From assembly GCF_002954585.1 (NCBI RefSeq), contig NZ_MSCI01000002.1, positions 2,024,089 through 2,088,088 on the forward strand: DNA of 64,000 bases, read 5' to 3'. Every line of letters starts with the position of its first letter. Position 1 is the first letter of the stretch. The translations under genes were made by a program, and so were the position numbers. Below, in pieces: positions 1 through 7,996 of the stretch. The DNA is from Vibrio chagasii (GTDB taxonomy: Bacteria; Pseudomonadota; Gammaproteobacteria; Enterobacterales; Vibrionaceae). The notes beneath the pieces are model-generated. The model saw only the letters and a list, made by a program, of their open reading frames with translations. It had not been told where the DNA came from and ran no database searches.

Positions 1-119
1 TTGAGGCAATCACTTAGTCATACCTCTTCCATTTTCTGACATCTATATGCCCAAGATTTCACAATTTTGCAAAATCTAAACTATCTTCTCGATACCGGTA
101 CAGATTAATAAAGGTCGTT

Positions 120-783
120 ATGAATAAGTATATAGCAGAAATGTTGGGTACGTTTTGGTTGGTTGTGGTAGTGCCGTCTTAGCCGCCGCTTTTCCCGATA
201 CAGGCATTGGCCTGCTTGGGGTCTCTTGCCTTTGGTTTAACCGTACTCACCATGGCTTTCGCTATTGGGCATATATCCGGTTGCCACCTCAACCCAGCTG
301 TCACTATAGGCCTTTGGACAAATGGTCGTTTTGATACCAAAGATGTTGTACCTTATATCATTGCTCAAGTACTCGGCGGCATTATTGCTGGCGGCGTATT
401 ATTTGTGATTGCCTCCGGTCAAGCTGGCTTTGATGCTGTTGCGTCAGGTCTCGCGTCTAATGGCTTTGGAGAGCACTCTCTCGTTGGTTACTCACTAACC
501 GCAGCACTGGCCTGTAAGGTGGTGATGACCATGGTATATGGGAGCGACCGATTCTAAAGCACCCGCGGGATTTGCACCCATCGCGATTGCTCTCTGTTTA
601 ACCTTGATTCACCTTATAAGTATTCCAGTAACCAATACCTCTGTGAAACCAGCTCGGAGTACCGGTGTAGCGGTATTTGTTGGTGACTGGGCCGTTTCTC
701 AACTATGGCTATTCTGGATTGCTCCAATTATTGGTGCGGTGATCGGTGCGGTCATATACAAAACCGTTCGAGGCTCGTATTAA
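120..783 (+). pseudogene. aqpZ: Decayed aquaporin Z gene
   Basis: In AqpZ this would be the inner-membrane water channel of the MIP family. The start MNKYIAEMLGTFWLV is in frame at 120 but hits TAG at 180. The next stretch (GCGSAVLA, PDTGIGLLG) is read in another frame from about 161. The segment with AFAIGHISGCHLNPAVTIG is back in the first frame from about 222 to 540. The last part (MGATDSKAPAGFAPIAI onward) is in a third frame from 538 to the stop at 783. Small deletions near 160, 226 and 538 explain the breaks. The second NPA box, invariant in the family, reads KPA, and the conserved Glu of helix 4 (CEVV in relatives) reads CKVV. Single sequencing errors are unlikely to explain three breaks plus these substitutions. 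AAAGG sits before the ATG, so it may still be transcribed. Confidence 0.88.
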
Positions 784-825
784 GCTCTAAGAAGAGTCGG
801 ATAAAATAAGCTGTAAATAATAAAC

Positions 826-866
826 GAAAAAGCCGCTTAGTGATGATTCACCAAGCGGCTTTTTTA
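826..866. terminator. Bidirectional terminator, aqpZ remnant / recR
   Basis: A stem AAGCCGCTT/AAGCGGCTT with a loop of about 13 bases is flanked by an A run on the left and a T run on the right, so it can stop both strands. The T run overlaps the recR stop codon. Confidence 0.8.
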
Positions 867-1463
867 GATCTTATGACGACCGAGTAATGAGTGTGAAAGC
901 GTGGTGCCATCCACCAGTTCTAGCTCACCACCAACGGGAACACCATGAGCGATTCTGCTAGCGTTCACTTCATGGGCATTACACAGCTCAGCAATGTAAT
1001 GCGCTGTCGCTTCCCCTTCAACAGTCGGGTTAGTCGCTAGGATTACTTCAGAGATATCACCACGACGTAGGCGGTAGTCCAAAACATCGAGGCCGATGTC
1101 ACTTGGACCAATACCATCAAGTGGTGAAAGGTGCCCCATAAGCACAAAGTAACGACCAGAGTATTGGCCAGTTGCTTCGATAGCTGCAATATCAGCTGGG
1201 CTTTCTACTACACAGATTTGACCATTTTCCTGACGTTTAGGGTTGGTACAAATGTGGCAGGTATCTTCTTCAGTAAAAGTACGGCACTCATTGCAATGGC
1301 CAATTTCTGTCATTGCTTGGCTAAGAGCATCAGCCAACTGAAGGCCGCCTTTTCTATCGCGCTGTAACAAATGAAAGGCCATACGCTGCGCCGACTTGGG
1401 GCCAACCCCAGGTAGACAACGTAAGGCCTCCATCAAATGCTCCAGCATATAACTGGTACGCAT
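864..1463 (-). CDS. recR: Recombination mediator protein RecR
   Basis: RecR works with RecF and RecO to load RecA on gapped DNA during repair. The 199-residue product matches the usual length of about 200. A helix-hairpin-helix (CLPGVGPKSAQRMAFHLL) spans residues 16-33. A four-cysteine zinc finger follows (C57, C60, C69, C72), then a Toprim domain beginning at ICVVESPADIAAIE. It is the last gene of the leftward group dnaX-ybaB-recR, the same order as in E. coli, with 72 bases between ybaB and recR. The reading frame is intact and its stop lies inside the T run of the terminator. Identification is secure. Confidence 0.97.
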   Translation of the reverse strand: MRTSYMLEHLMEALRCLPGVGPKSAQRMAFHLLQRDRKGGLQLADALSQAMTEIGHCNECRTFTEEDTCHICTNPKRQENGQICVVESPADIAAIEATGQYSGRYFVLMGHLSPLDGIGPSDIGLDVLDYRLRRGDISEVILATNPTVEGEATAHYIAELCNAHEVNASRIAHGVPVGGELELVDGTTLSHSLLGRHKI

Positions 1464-1535
1464 ATTTAACCGTTCTAATTTTCAAATAACGGTCCGCTCA
1501 AGTAAGGCAAGAACGAACCCTTAGAAATAAGTCGC

Positions 1536-1865
1536 TTAGAAAGGCATCTTCATGCCTGGTGGAAGTTGCATTCCGCCAGTGATGCTAGCCATTTTTTCTT
1601 TTTGAGTTTCTTCAACACGACGAGCCGCATCGTTGAAAGCAGCAGCGATAAGATCTTCAAGCATCTCTTTATCGTCTTCCATTAGGCTTTCATCGATATC
1701 AACACGGCGAACGCTGTGGCTACCAGTGATTGTTACTTTTACAAGGCCAGCACCAGATTCACCTGTTACTTCCATATTTGCGATTTCTTCTTGAAGCTTT
1801 TGCATGCGCTCTTGCATTTGCTGGGCTTGCTTCATCATGTTGCCCATACCGCCTTTACCAAACAT
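1536..1865 (-). CDS. ybaB: YbaB/EbfC nucleoid-associated protein
   Basis: A 109-residue protein of the YbaB/EbfC family, small dimeric DNA-binding proteins that coat the nucleoid. The family signature is visible: a Met/Gln-rich N-terminus (MFGKGGMGNMMKQAQQMQ) leading into a long helix, the beta segment VKVTITGSHSVRRVDID, and a C-terminal helix ending in a Met/Pro-rich tail (GGMQLPPGMKMPF). It lies between dnaX and recR, the conserved position, with about 150 bases to dnaX. Its exact role is not settled even in model species. It is probably co-transcribed with dnaX. Confidence 0.95.
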   Translation of the reverse strand: MFGKGGMGNMMKQAQQMQERMQKLQEEIANMEVTGESGAGLVKVTITGSHSVRRVDIDESLMEDDKEMLEDLIAAAFNDAARRVEETQKEKMASITGGMQLPPGMKMPF

Positions 1866-2017
1866 GTTAATACTCTCTGGTCTAATTGGTTTATTAAAAT
1901 TTATTACGCTATAAGCGCTTAAATGGGGGTTAAAACAGTGTGATTCAACCCCTCGGTGTTCAGTTCTTCGATCGACGTATCTAAGATGATACGCCCATCA
2001 CTAAATCAAAATTAACG

Positions 2018-4255
2018 TTAGATAGGACGAACACTATCTCTGTCGAGCTCTGCAGCGAAGCGTCTTTCGATAAACTGTACGTTGGCATCGTTTTCCAAAC
2101 TGGTAAACGCGTCTTTCAACTTGCCTTGGTACAGCCTTTCTCGTAATTCTAGTGGTGTTTCACCACCATCGCCGATTTCGACGCTCAAGTGACACTCTTC
2201 TCCGAGTACCGTATTGAGAGACTGTAATAGTTCACTCTGCGCTCGGTCCGTATTCAAGTGAGCCTGGCTCGATCTCAAGGTTAGCGTTATCAATGTATCA
2301 TTCTTCGTAAATACAGAGTTCAACGCTAACTGTTCAACAAGCTTAGCTGTCTCTAGCTTTTGAATCGTGGCAGACCATTCATCTTGAGCAATCGACTCAT
2401 TAAGCAGCTTTTCTACCATTTCTGGCGTTTTGACATGCTCTAACGCACGCTTGATCTGAGTTGGTGTAAGCTCTTTGCTCGCCTCTTTTACAACAGGTTT
2501 AGACGGTTTCCAGCGATAAGGTTCATTATCATTGGTAACATTTTCTGTCGGAGAGGTTGGTAAAGAAGCTGGCGACACCCGCTCAGAACTACCGTGTTGC
2601 TGAGCAACTCGGTCAAGAACTGAAGTTTTAGCTGGTGCCGCTTTAGCCTTTTTTGGCGCTGAACCTTTGCTGTCCTGTGCTGCGTTACCTCTACGCTGAG
2701 AGCGTAATTGGTGGCGCAAACCACTGACAGGTGATGCAGGACGTGCAGGCTGCCCTTCAGGCGCAGACGGTGCAACATCTTGTGGCTGAGCCGGAGCTTG
2801 ATTCTGATAGTTCGCTTGCTGCTGAGGCTGCGCTTGTTGACTCATAGGACTCATCGGCTGCTCTGAGCCGTAGCTAGGGCGATCGTCGTAAGCTGGCGGC
2901 GCATCATACTGGCTTTGTGGGTAATCCTGTTCTGGATATCCTTGATGACCAGAATGCTCAGGGTAGCCTTGCGAATTTGGATACTGAGCCGGGCTTTGCT
3001 GCGGAGATTGATGTGCAGGTTGCTGCTGCATCGCTTGAGGAGCCTGTTGCATCTGCGGCTGTCTCGGAGCGGCCGTTGGCGCTGGTTGACTAACCGGCTG
3101 AGCTTGACTCTGAACCTGTGCAGCGACAGGGCTTGTCGACTGAGTAGAGATAGCCGTTGCGACATTTTGCTCTGCTGGCCTAAATGCCAACATACGTAAA
3201 ACCACCATCTCAATACCAACACGTGCGGTTGGCGATAACGGTAAGTCTTCACGACCTTTTAGCACTATCTGGTAATAAAGCTGAATATCTTGTGGGCTTA
3301 ACGCTTTGCTAAGCAATTCAAGCTTCTCTGCGTCAGGCTGCGCTTTGTCTAAGGTAGACGGCAACGCTTGATACATGGCGAGACGATGAAGTTGAGCAGC
3401 AAGTTGATTCAGTAAACCATCCCACTCTACGCCATTCTCAGCAAGGTTTTGGATACAAGCCATCGCCTCTTGAGGCTGCTTACTGCTAATAGCCTCAAGT
3501 AGATGGATCGCTTGGTCAGTGTCTAATGTGCCAAGCATGTGCGCAACCGTATCAGTCACGACATTGCCGTTGCCTAATGCGATAGCTTGGTCTGTCAGGC
3601 TCAAAGCATCACGCATACTACCGTCGGCAGCATGAGCAATCATTCCAAGCGCACGAGACTCAGAGGTTACCTTCTCTTGTTCAAGAATATGGTCGAGTTG
3701 CTCGTGGATATTATCAACGCTGATCGGCTTAAGATGGAACTGCAGACAACGCGACAAGATAGTCACAGGTAGTTTTTGTGGATCAGTCGTTGCGAGCAAG
3801 AATTTCACATACTCAGGCGGCTCTTCTAACGTCTTTAGAAGCGCGTTGAAACTGTGCCTAGAAAGCATGTGTACTTCATCGATAAGGTAAACCTTAAAGC
3901 GACCACGCGCTGGCTTGTACTGAACATTGTCCAGAAGCTCACGGGTATCTTCTACCTTGGTACGTGATGCCGCATCGATCTCTAGCAGGTCAACAAAGCG
4001 ACCTTCATCGATCTCTTTACAAGTTGCACATTCACCACAAGGGGTTGAAGTAATGCCTGTTTCACAGTTAAGTCCCTTAGCAAACAAGCGGCCGATGGTC
4101 GTTTTACCGACACCGCGTGTTCCGCTAAATAGGTACGCGTGATGCAGCCTATTTTGGCTAAGGGCATTCTCTAATGCTGTTAAAACATGGGCTTGACCAA
4201 CCACTTCTTTGAATTTGGTTGGTCGCCATTTTCGCGCTAACGCAAGATAGCTCAT
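2018..4255 (-). CDS. dnaX: DNA polymerase III subunits tau and gamma (DnaX)
   Basis: ATPase of the clamp-loader complex; the full-length form (tau) also joins two core polymerases and contacts the DnaB helicase. The N-terminal AAA+ module has a P-loop (GTRGVGKTT, about residues 45-53), a zinc site with four Cys (C64 and the CGECATC group), the DExx box LLIDEVHML, and sensor 1 near ATTDPQKLPVTILSRC. Residues of roughly 370-500 form a Gln/Pro-rich linker longer than in E. coli, so tau is 745 residues against 643 there. The C-terminal tau domain follows. A slippery heptamer at codons 534-536 should also give a gamma form of about 537 residues (separate entry). It follows apt by 18 bases. Confidence 0.97.
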   Translation of the reverse strand: MSYLALARKWRPTKFKEVVGQAHVLTALENALSQNRLHHAYLFSGTRGVGKTTIGRLFAKGLNCETGITSTPCGECATCKEIDEGRFVDLLEIDAASRTKVEDTRELLDNVQYKPARGRFKVYLIDEVHMLSRHSFNALLKTLEEPPEYVKFLLATTDPQKLPVTILSRCLQFHLKPISVDNIHEQLDHILEQEKVTSESRALGMIAHAADGSMRDALSLTDQAIALGNGNVVTDTVAHMLGTLDTDQAIHLLEAISSKQPQEAMACIQNLAENGVEWDGLLNQLAAQLHRLAMYQALPSTLDKAQPDAEKLELLSKALSPQDIQLYYQIVLKGREDLPLSPTARVGIEMVVLRMLAFRPAEQNVATAISTQSTSPVAAQVQSQAQPVSQPAPTAAPRQPQMQQAPQAMQQQPAHQSPQQSPAQYPNSQGYPEHSGHQGYPEQDYPQSQYDAPPAYDDRPSYGSEQPMSPMSQQAQPQQQANYQNQAPAQPQDVAPSAPEGQPARPASPVSGLRHQLRSQRRGNAAQDSKGSAPKKAKAAPAKTSVLDRVAQQHGSSERVSPASLPTSPTENVTNDNEPYRWKPSKPVVKEASKELTPTQIKRALEHVKTPEMVEKLLNESIAQDEWSATIQKLETAKLVEQLALNSVFTKNDTLITLTLRSSQAHLNTDRAQSELLQSLNTVLGEECHLSVEIGDGGETPLELRERLYQGKLKDAFTSLENDANVQFIERRFAAELDRDSVRPI
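2643..2665 (-). promoter_or_regulatory. Programmed -1 frameshift site in dnaX
   Basis: On the minus strand codons 534-537 read CCA AAA AAG GCT, which contains the heptamer A AAA AAG at 2654-2648 in the phase needed for slippage. After a -1 slip the next codons are GGC then TAA (2645-2643), so the short product ends one residue after the slip. An AAAGG at about 10 bases upstream can act as the internal Shine-Dalgarno stimulator. E. coli dnaX has the same heptamer, the same one-codon distance to the stop and an upstream Shine-Dalgarno. I do not see a strong downstream stem-loop. Confidence 0.85.
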
Positions 4256-4273
4256 GAATAATTCCGAAAAGGA

Positions 4274-4819
4274 TTAGTGGCCGTCGAATTCGCAGATGCT
4301 AAACACTTCTAGACCTAAGCCTTCTAAGCGCTTGTCACCACCGATTTCTGGAAGATTAATTACAAATGCAGCGTGCTCTACCACACCACCAAGCTGACGA
4401 ATCAACTTTGTTGTCGCTTCAATCGTACCGCCAGTTGCTAGTAGGTCATCAACCATCAGCACTTTATCGCCTTCAACGATAGCATCAGTATGAATCTCTA
4501 GCGTGTCTGTGCCGTACTCAAGCTCATAAGATTGTGCCACAGTTTCACGAGGCAGTTTGCCCGGCTTACGCACAGGAATGAAGCCAACACCTAGCTCTAA
4601 TGCTAAAGGTGCACCGAATAGGAAACCACGAGCTTCAGTACCAACGATCTTAGTAAAGCCCATGTCCTTGTATGTTTCCGCTAGCAACTCGATAGTCGCT
4701 TTGTAAGCTGCTGGGTCTTCCATCAAGCTTGTTACGTCACGGAACAAAATACCCGCTTTAGGGTAATCAGGAATGCTTTTGATGCTTGCTTTGATCAGAG
4801 AGATTTTTTCTGTGTTCAT
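4274..4819 (-). CDS. apt: Adenine phosphoribosyltransferase
   Basis: Salvages adenine: adenine plus PRPP gives AMP and pyrophosphate. The product is 181 residues from the ATG at 4819 (MNTEKISLIKASIKSIPDYP), matching the family's N-terminus. An in-frame GTG four codons earlier is possible, but neither start has a strong ribosome site. Type I phosphoribosyltransferase features are clear: the PRPP loop VLMVDDLLATGGTIEAT, the GTEARGFLFGAP substrate loop and RKPGKLPRET. It lies between ybaN and dnaX as in E. coli. The gap to ybaN is 161 bases, so it probably has its own promoter there. Confidence 0.96.
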   Translation of the reverse strand: MNTEKISLIKASIKSIPDYPKAGILFRDVTSLMEDPAAYKATIELLAETYKDMGFTKIVGTEARGFLFGAPLALELGVGFIPVRKPGKLPRETVAQSYELEYGTDTLEIHTDAIVEGDKVLMVDDLLATGGTIEATTKLIRQLGGVVEHAAFVINLPEIGGDKRLEGLGLEVFSICEFDGH

Positions 4820-4980
4820 AATCTTATGCACTTCATTAGGCCGCTTTCCAAACTCTGGTTAACGAATCAAACATCAACGCTTGAAATTAAGGAAAGGTAC
4901 GATTGGTATTCATTGCAACGAGAGTCATAACTCTGATTGCTGAAATAATAAACGCCCGCTATACAAGCAGGCACACTGCC

Positions 4981-5379
4981 TTAATGGTAGTGATTTTCTT
5001 TGCTGTCAGCAACCAACTCATGGGTTGGAAGTCGCATAAACCATGTGAGAAGAATAACAAGTACACAAATTAGGAAAACCTTGACCCAAATGAGTGGCGC
5101 AAAGTAGATAGATAACGCAAAGCTCAACAAGATAAAGAATACGCCACGCGTTTTAATTTGCTTGGTGACAGCGCCGTGTTGATACCAGTTTTCTAACAGA
5201 GGACCGAGCGTTTTATGCTCATGCATCCATTTATGAACTTTAGGATTGCTTCGCATGAAACATGCGCTAGCAAGAAGAAGGAATGGAGTGGTTGGCAGAA
5301 CGGGTAATACAATCCCTAGAACTGCAAGAAAGATACAAAGGCCACCAGCAATATTCAGGCTTAAAACTCGAACGCTAAT
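4981..5379 (-). CDS. ybaN: YbaN family (DUF454) inner membrane protein, AUU start
   Basis: A small inner-membrane protein of unknown function, 132 residues with three or four membrane segments and the family motif VLPVLPTTPFLLLA near residues 25-37. An ATG at 5256 would cut off the first 41 residues including that motif. The frame upstream of it is open only to 5394, where TAA closes it, and the frame between them contains no ATG, GTG or TTG. The codon ATT at 5379 sits five bases after a perfect AAGGAGG (5391-5385), and starting there gives the family's normal length. I therefore call an AUU start. E. coli ybaN lies in the same place before apt. The function is not known. Confidence 0.82.
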   Translation of the reverse strand: MSVRVLSLNIAGGLCIFLAVLGIVLPVLPTTPFLLLASACFMRSNPKVHKWMHEHKTLGPLLENWYQHGAVTKQIKTRGVFFILLSFALSIYFAPLIWVKVFLICVLVILLTWFMRLPTHELVADSKENHYH

Positions 5380-5384
5380 TGTGG

Positions 5385-5391
5385 CCTCCTT
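5385..5391 (-). promoter_or_regulatory. Shine-Dalgarno deciding the AUU start of ybaN
   Basis: The minus strand reads AAGGAGG then CCACA then ATT. This seven-base perfect match to the anti-Shine-Dalgarno at five-base spacing is the main reason for choosing the ATT codon. The only other codons between the upstream stop and here are CTC, AAG, GAG, GCC and ACA. Confidence 0.8.
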
Positions 5392-5426
5392 GAGTTAGCT
5401 ATCACCATTTGGCGACGACAGCTTAA

Positions 5427-5564
5427 CTAAAATGTTGCGTAGCCATTAAATACACGGATCAACGTTAGTGTTGCTGGTAGTAATGGAATCATTAAAAATG
5501 CGGCTAGAAAGCCTAAAAAGTAGAATACATTAAACGGGTCTTTAAAGTCTTGATTATCTGCCAT
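5427..5564 (-). CDS. Small hydrophobic protein, 45 residues, unknown
   Basis: An ORF running from ATG at 5564 to TAG at 5427 encodes 45 residues. A polar N-terminus (MADNQDFKDPFN) is followed by one membrane segment (VFYFLGFLAAFLMIPLLPA, about residues 13-31) and a short tail ending NGYATF. A purine-rich AAGAAG lies about six bases before the ATG. It lies 47 bases upstream of ybaN on the same strand, so it may be co-transcribed with it. The residue pattern, a charged start and a clean single helix, looks like a real small membrane protein rather than chance coding. I do not recognise a family and assign no function. Confidence 0.55.
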   Translation of the reverse strand: MADNQDFKDPFNVFYFLGFLAAFLMIPLLPATLTLIRVFNGYATF

Positions 5565-5713
5565 GATTGCTTCTTGTTTTTGTTAGTAAAAGTAAGTCCA
5601 GTGGCGAACCAAACCCTCTTTGCTAAATCATCATTTAACAAAAAAGGCATAGTCACACCATTTGCGCAACTATACCTTAATCAATTATTCACAAAAACCG
5701 AGGAAATATAGGG

Positions 5714-6817
5714 TTAATCGGTTGTCCCTTGATGTATATCCAAGCTGAAACTTGCCGCTCCAAGTAGGCTCAACGACAGCTGACAGCCCTGCTCTATTGG
5801 TAAATCTCTGGTAATAAAGTTCTTTTTACAGTTCTCGCCTAAGCGTTCACCTGCTGCAATATGTTGATTCATTTCACCATTTGACCAACGCCCATCCAAA
5901 CCCGCAGGCAAAATTGAGATAGTGCCCTCCGCGAGGTTAGCAACACCAAACAACGCGTTGACAGGTGTTGAACAAGCCGAACAGCGAATCCCTTTCTCCA
6001 AAATTTCAGCGATATCTTTGAGGTCAGCACTAAAATCTTTTCTGTTTCTTAAGTAATCGTGGAACAAAGCTCTCACTAACAAGGTAGTCGCAGAGCCGCC
6101 GTTTTCAGAAGACGCTGAATCAACAAGGTAGAAAGCAAACTGCCCGTTCATCGTCCACGCATAATCAAATACAAGTGGCATCATCTCTGTTGATTGCAAC
6201 AAACGGTAGCTGCAACGCCATGAGCCTTGTCTTGTGTCTTTGTCGGGTAACAACGCGTGCAACAAATCTCGCGCTGCGCTTGGGTTGTCCTGCAAGTAAT
6301 TTAGGTGCCAATGTAATTCCTGGTCTTCCGGGATCTCTCCTCCATCATCCACACAAAACCACTGGCTTGAGAAATCTCGTTGATCTGAAAGGTTGTCGAA
6401 CGAATCTGTTAATGTGTTGGCAATCGCACTGCTTAGATGGCCGTGGTCTTCTAATGGCTTCGCTAAAAAGTCTTTAATACCAAATCGCAGTGCTTTTGCA
6501 ACATCAGACATGTCATCTGTCGCAGACACCACAATCATAGGCAGTGATGGGTACTCTAAACTAAGCTCTTCTACAAGCTCGATGCCGTCCAGGATCGGCA
6601 TTGATAAGTCACACACAATTAAATCTGGCGCTGCATCTCTGAGCTTCTGCAAAGCGTCCAGTCCGTTTTCAGCCTCAACCACTTTATAACCAACCTTCTC
6701 AAGGTAAGCACCGGTTATACTGCGAAAAATAGGATCATCATCAACCAACATTACGCATTTCTGGTTAATCACTTCCTGTGCCGAGGTCATTACTGGCTGA
6801 CTGTGAGTTTTGTACAT
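5714..6817 (-). CDS. rssB: RssB-like response regulator
   Basis: In E. coli RssB is the adaptor that hands the stationary-phase sigma factor RpoS to ClpXP. The start chosen is ATG 6817, with GAGG nine bases upstream; a GTG five codons earlier is less likely. The 367-residue product has a receiver domain (acidic pair D26-D28, phospho-acceptor D70 in CDLSMP, K120 in LAKP) and a C-terminal PP2C-like phosphatase fold without obvious metal ligands. The stretch around VVSATDDMSDVAKALRFGIKDFLAKP closely resembles E. coli RssB, as do the lengths. It is monocistronic here and has no rssA partner. RssB orthology is likely but not certain; it could be a related receiver-PP2C regulator. Confidence 0.72.
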   Translation of the reverse strand: MYKTHSQPVMTSAQEVINQKCVMLVDDDPIFRSITGAYLEKVGYKVVEAENGLDALQKLRDAAPDLIVCDLSMPILDGIELVEELSLEYPSLPMIVVSATDDMSDVAKALRFGIKDFLAKPLEDHGHLSSAIANTLTDSFDNLSDQRDFSSQWFCVDDGGEIPEDQELHWHLNYLQDNPSAARDLLHALLPDKDTRQGSWRCSYRLLQSTEMMPLVFDYAWTMNGQFAFYLVDSASSENGGSATTLLVRALFHDYLRNRKDFSADLKDIAEILEKGIRCSACSTPVNALFGVANLAEGTISILPAGLDGRWSNGEMNQHIAAGERLGENCKKNFITRDLPIEQGCQLSLSLLGAASFSLDIHQGTTD

Positions 6818-6984
6818 AATTTCTAACCTCACAAAACTAAGTCGAATTATTATTGTTATCTGTTTTAAGAACTAATATAAAACTTAGTAATAAAATGCTA
6901 AATACACAAATGTTCACTCTTTACTGGTAATTCGTGACAAGGCTTGGAATACTTGTAAATAGTGCAACAAGTTGACATGACGCA

Positions 6985-7002
6985 AACATTGATCTCAATG
7001 TT
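6985..7002. promoter_or_regulatory. Operator-like palindrome between rssB-like and lysR genes
   Basis: AACATTGA-TC-TCAATGTT is a perfect 8-2-8 inverted repeat in the divergent intergenic region, 44 bases before the LysR start. It is placed well for autoregulation by the LysR protein. A TTGACA lies just to its left at 6972-6977 and a TATAAA to its right at 7006-7011, but their spacing is too wide to make one promoter. Confidence 0.4.
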
Positions 7003-7045
7003 ACGTATAAATTAGAAGAGATTGTAAACAAATGTGTCTGGATTT

Positions 7046-7921
7046 ATGAAATTAGATGATTTAAACCTCTTTCGACTCGTCGTTGAAAATGGGAGCTACA
7101 CCGCAACATCGCGCAAGACTATGATTCCGGTTGCGACCATCACACGACGCATCCAAGCTTTAGAAGACTCGCTAAACCTGAGGCTTCTCAATAGACACGC
7201 GCGTAAACTCTCCTTAACAGAGGCTGGCGAACGTTTCTTCAATGAATGCTCTCCACTGCTACAACGTCTCTCTTCGACCGCCGAAGAGCTGACGGATGTT
7301 TGTAAAGGTGCTTCCGGTAAGATCCGCATTACGGCGCCTTCTAACCTGACTAAACGCATGATGATGCCGATGTTCAGCGACTTCATGACTCAATACCCAG
7401 ATATCAATATTGAGTTAATGATGAACAACCAAGCTGATCAACTCGACCCTACAGAATGGGACGTGATTTTCAGAGTGGGTCCGCAACGTGACTCAAGCCT
7501 CATTGCTCGAAAAATCAGTGAAGTAAAAGATATTCTTATCGCAAGCCCTGAGTACTTAGCGAAGAACCCTGCACCAAGCCATGCTGAAGAACTGGCGAAC
7601 CATTCGTTGCTTAAAGGCTACCCACTGATTAAGTGGCAGCTAAGTAACTCGAATGATGAGACTGTGGTTAACAGTGAAAAAGGCCGCTTCAACGCAAACG
7701 CACTTAATGTTGTAAGACAAGCTTGCTCTGAAGGTCTAGGTATCACACTGATGCCAGACGTGATGATTCGCGAATACATTGAAGATGGCAGCTTAGTTCA
7801 AGTATTGGAAGACTGGAGCGCTAACCCGCGTGACATCTACATGCTTTATAACCACAAAGACCATCTACCTGAGAAAGTTAGATTGTTTATTGATTTTGTG
7901 ATCGCGTACCACATTCACTAG
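7046..7921 (+). CDS. LysR-family transcriptional regulator
   Basis: Likely a DNA-binding regulator of the LysR family, 291 residues from ATG 7046 (MKLDDLNLFRLVVENGSYTA); an in-frame GTG at 7034 would add four. The N-terminal winged helix-turn-helix covers about residues 3-62, including ATITRRIQALEDSLNLRLLNRH. The C-terminal LysR substrate-binding domain spans about residues 90-285. The subtype with IRITAPSNLTKRMMMP and DVIFRVGP resembles the CrgA/AaeR-like group. The target is unknown. It is divergent from the rssB-like gene across a 228-base gap that holds a perfect palindrome. Terminator follows directly. Confidence 0.9.
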   Translation: MKLDDLNLFRLVVENGSYTATSRKTMIPVATITRRIQALEDSLNLRLLNRHARKLSLTEAGERFFNECSPLLQRLSSTAEELTDVCKGASGKIRITAPSNLTKRMMMPMFSDFMTQYPDINIELMMNNQADQLDPTEWDVIFRVGPQRDSSLIARKISEVKDILIASPEYLAKNPAPSHAEELANHSLLKGYPLIKWQLSNSNDETVVNSEKGRFNANALNVVRQACSEGLGITLMPDVMIREYIEDGSLVQVLEDWSANPRDIYMLYNHKDHLPEKVRLFIDFVIAYHIH

Positions 7922-7942
7922 GTTAATCCCCTACTTCAAAAA

Positions 7943-7975
7943 CAAAAAAACCAGAGCCGATGCTCTGGTTTTTAA
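7943..7975. terminator. Bidirectional terminator, lysR / purF
   Basis: The stem CCAGAGC/GCTCTGG with loop CGAT has an A run on its left and a T run on its right. It serves the rightward lysR gene and the leftward purF gene. Confidence 0.85.
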
Positions 7976-7996
7976 TATTCTGGTCACTAAAGAAAA

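Noticed and set aside
1..119. Gene fragment running in from the left edge
   Set aside because: No convincing frame or family; treated as upstream DNA of the aqpZ remnant.
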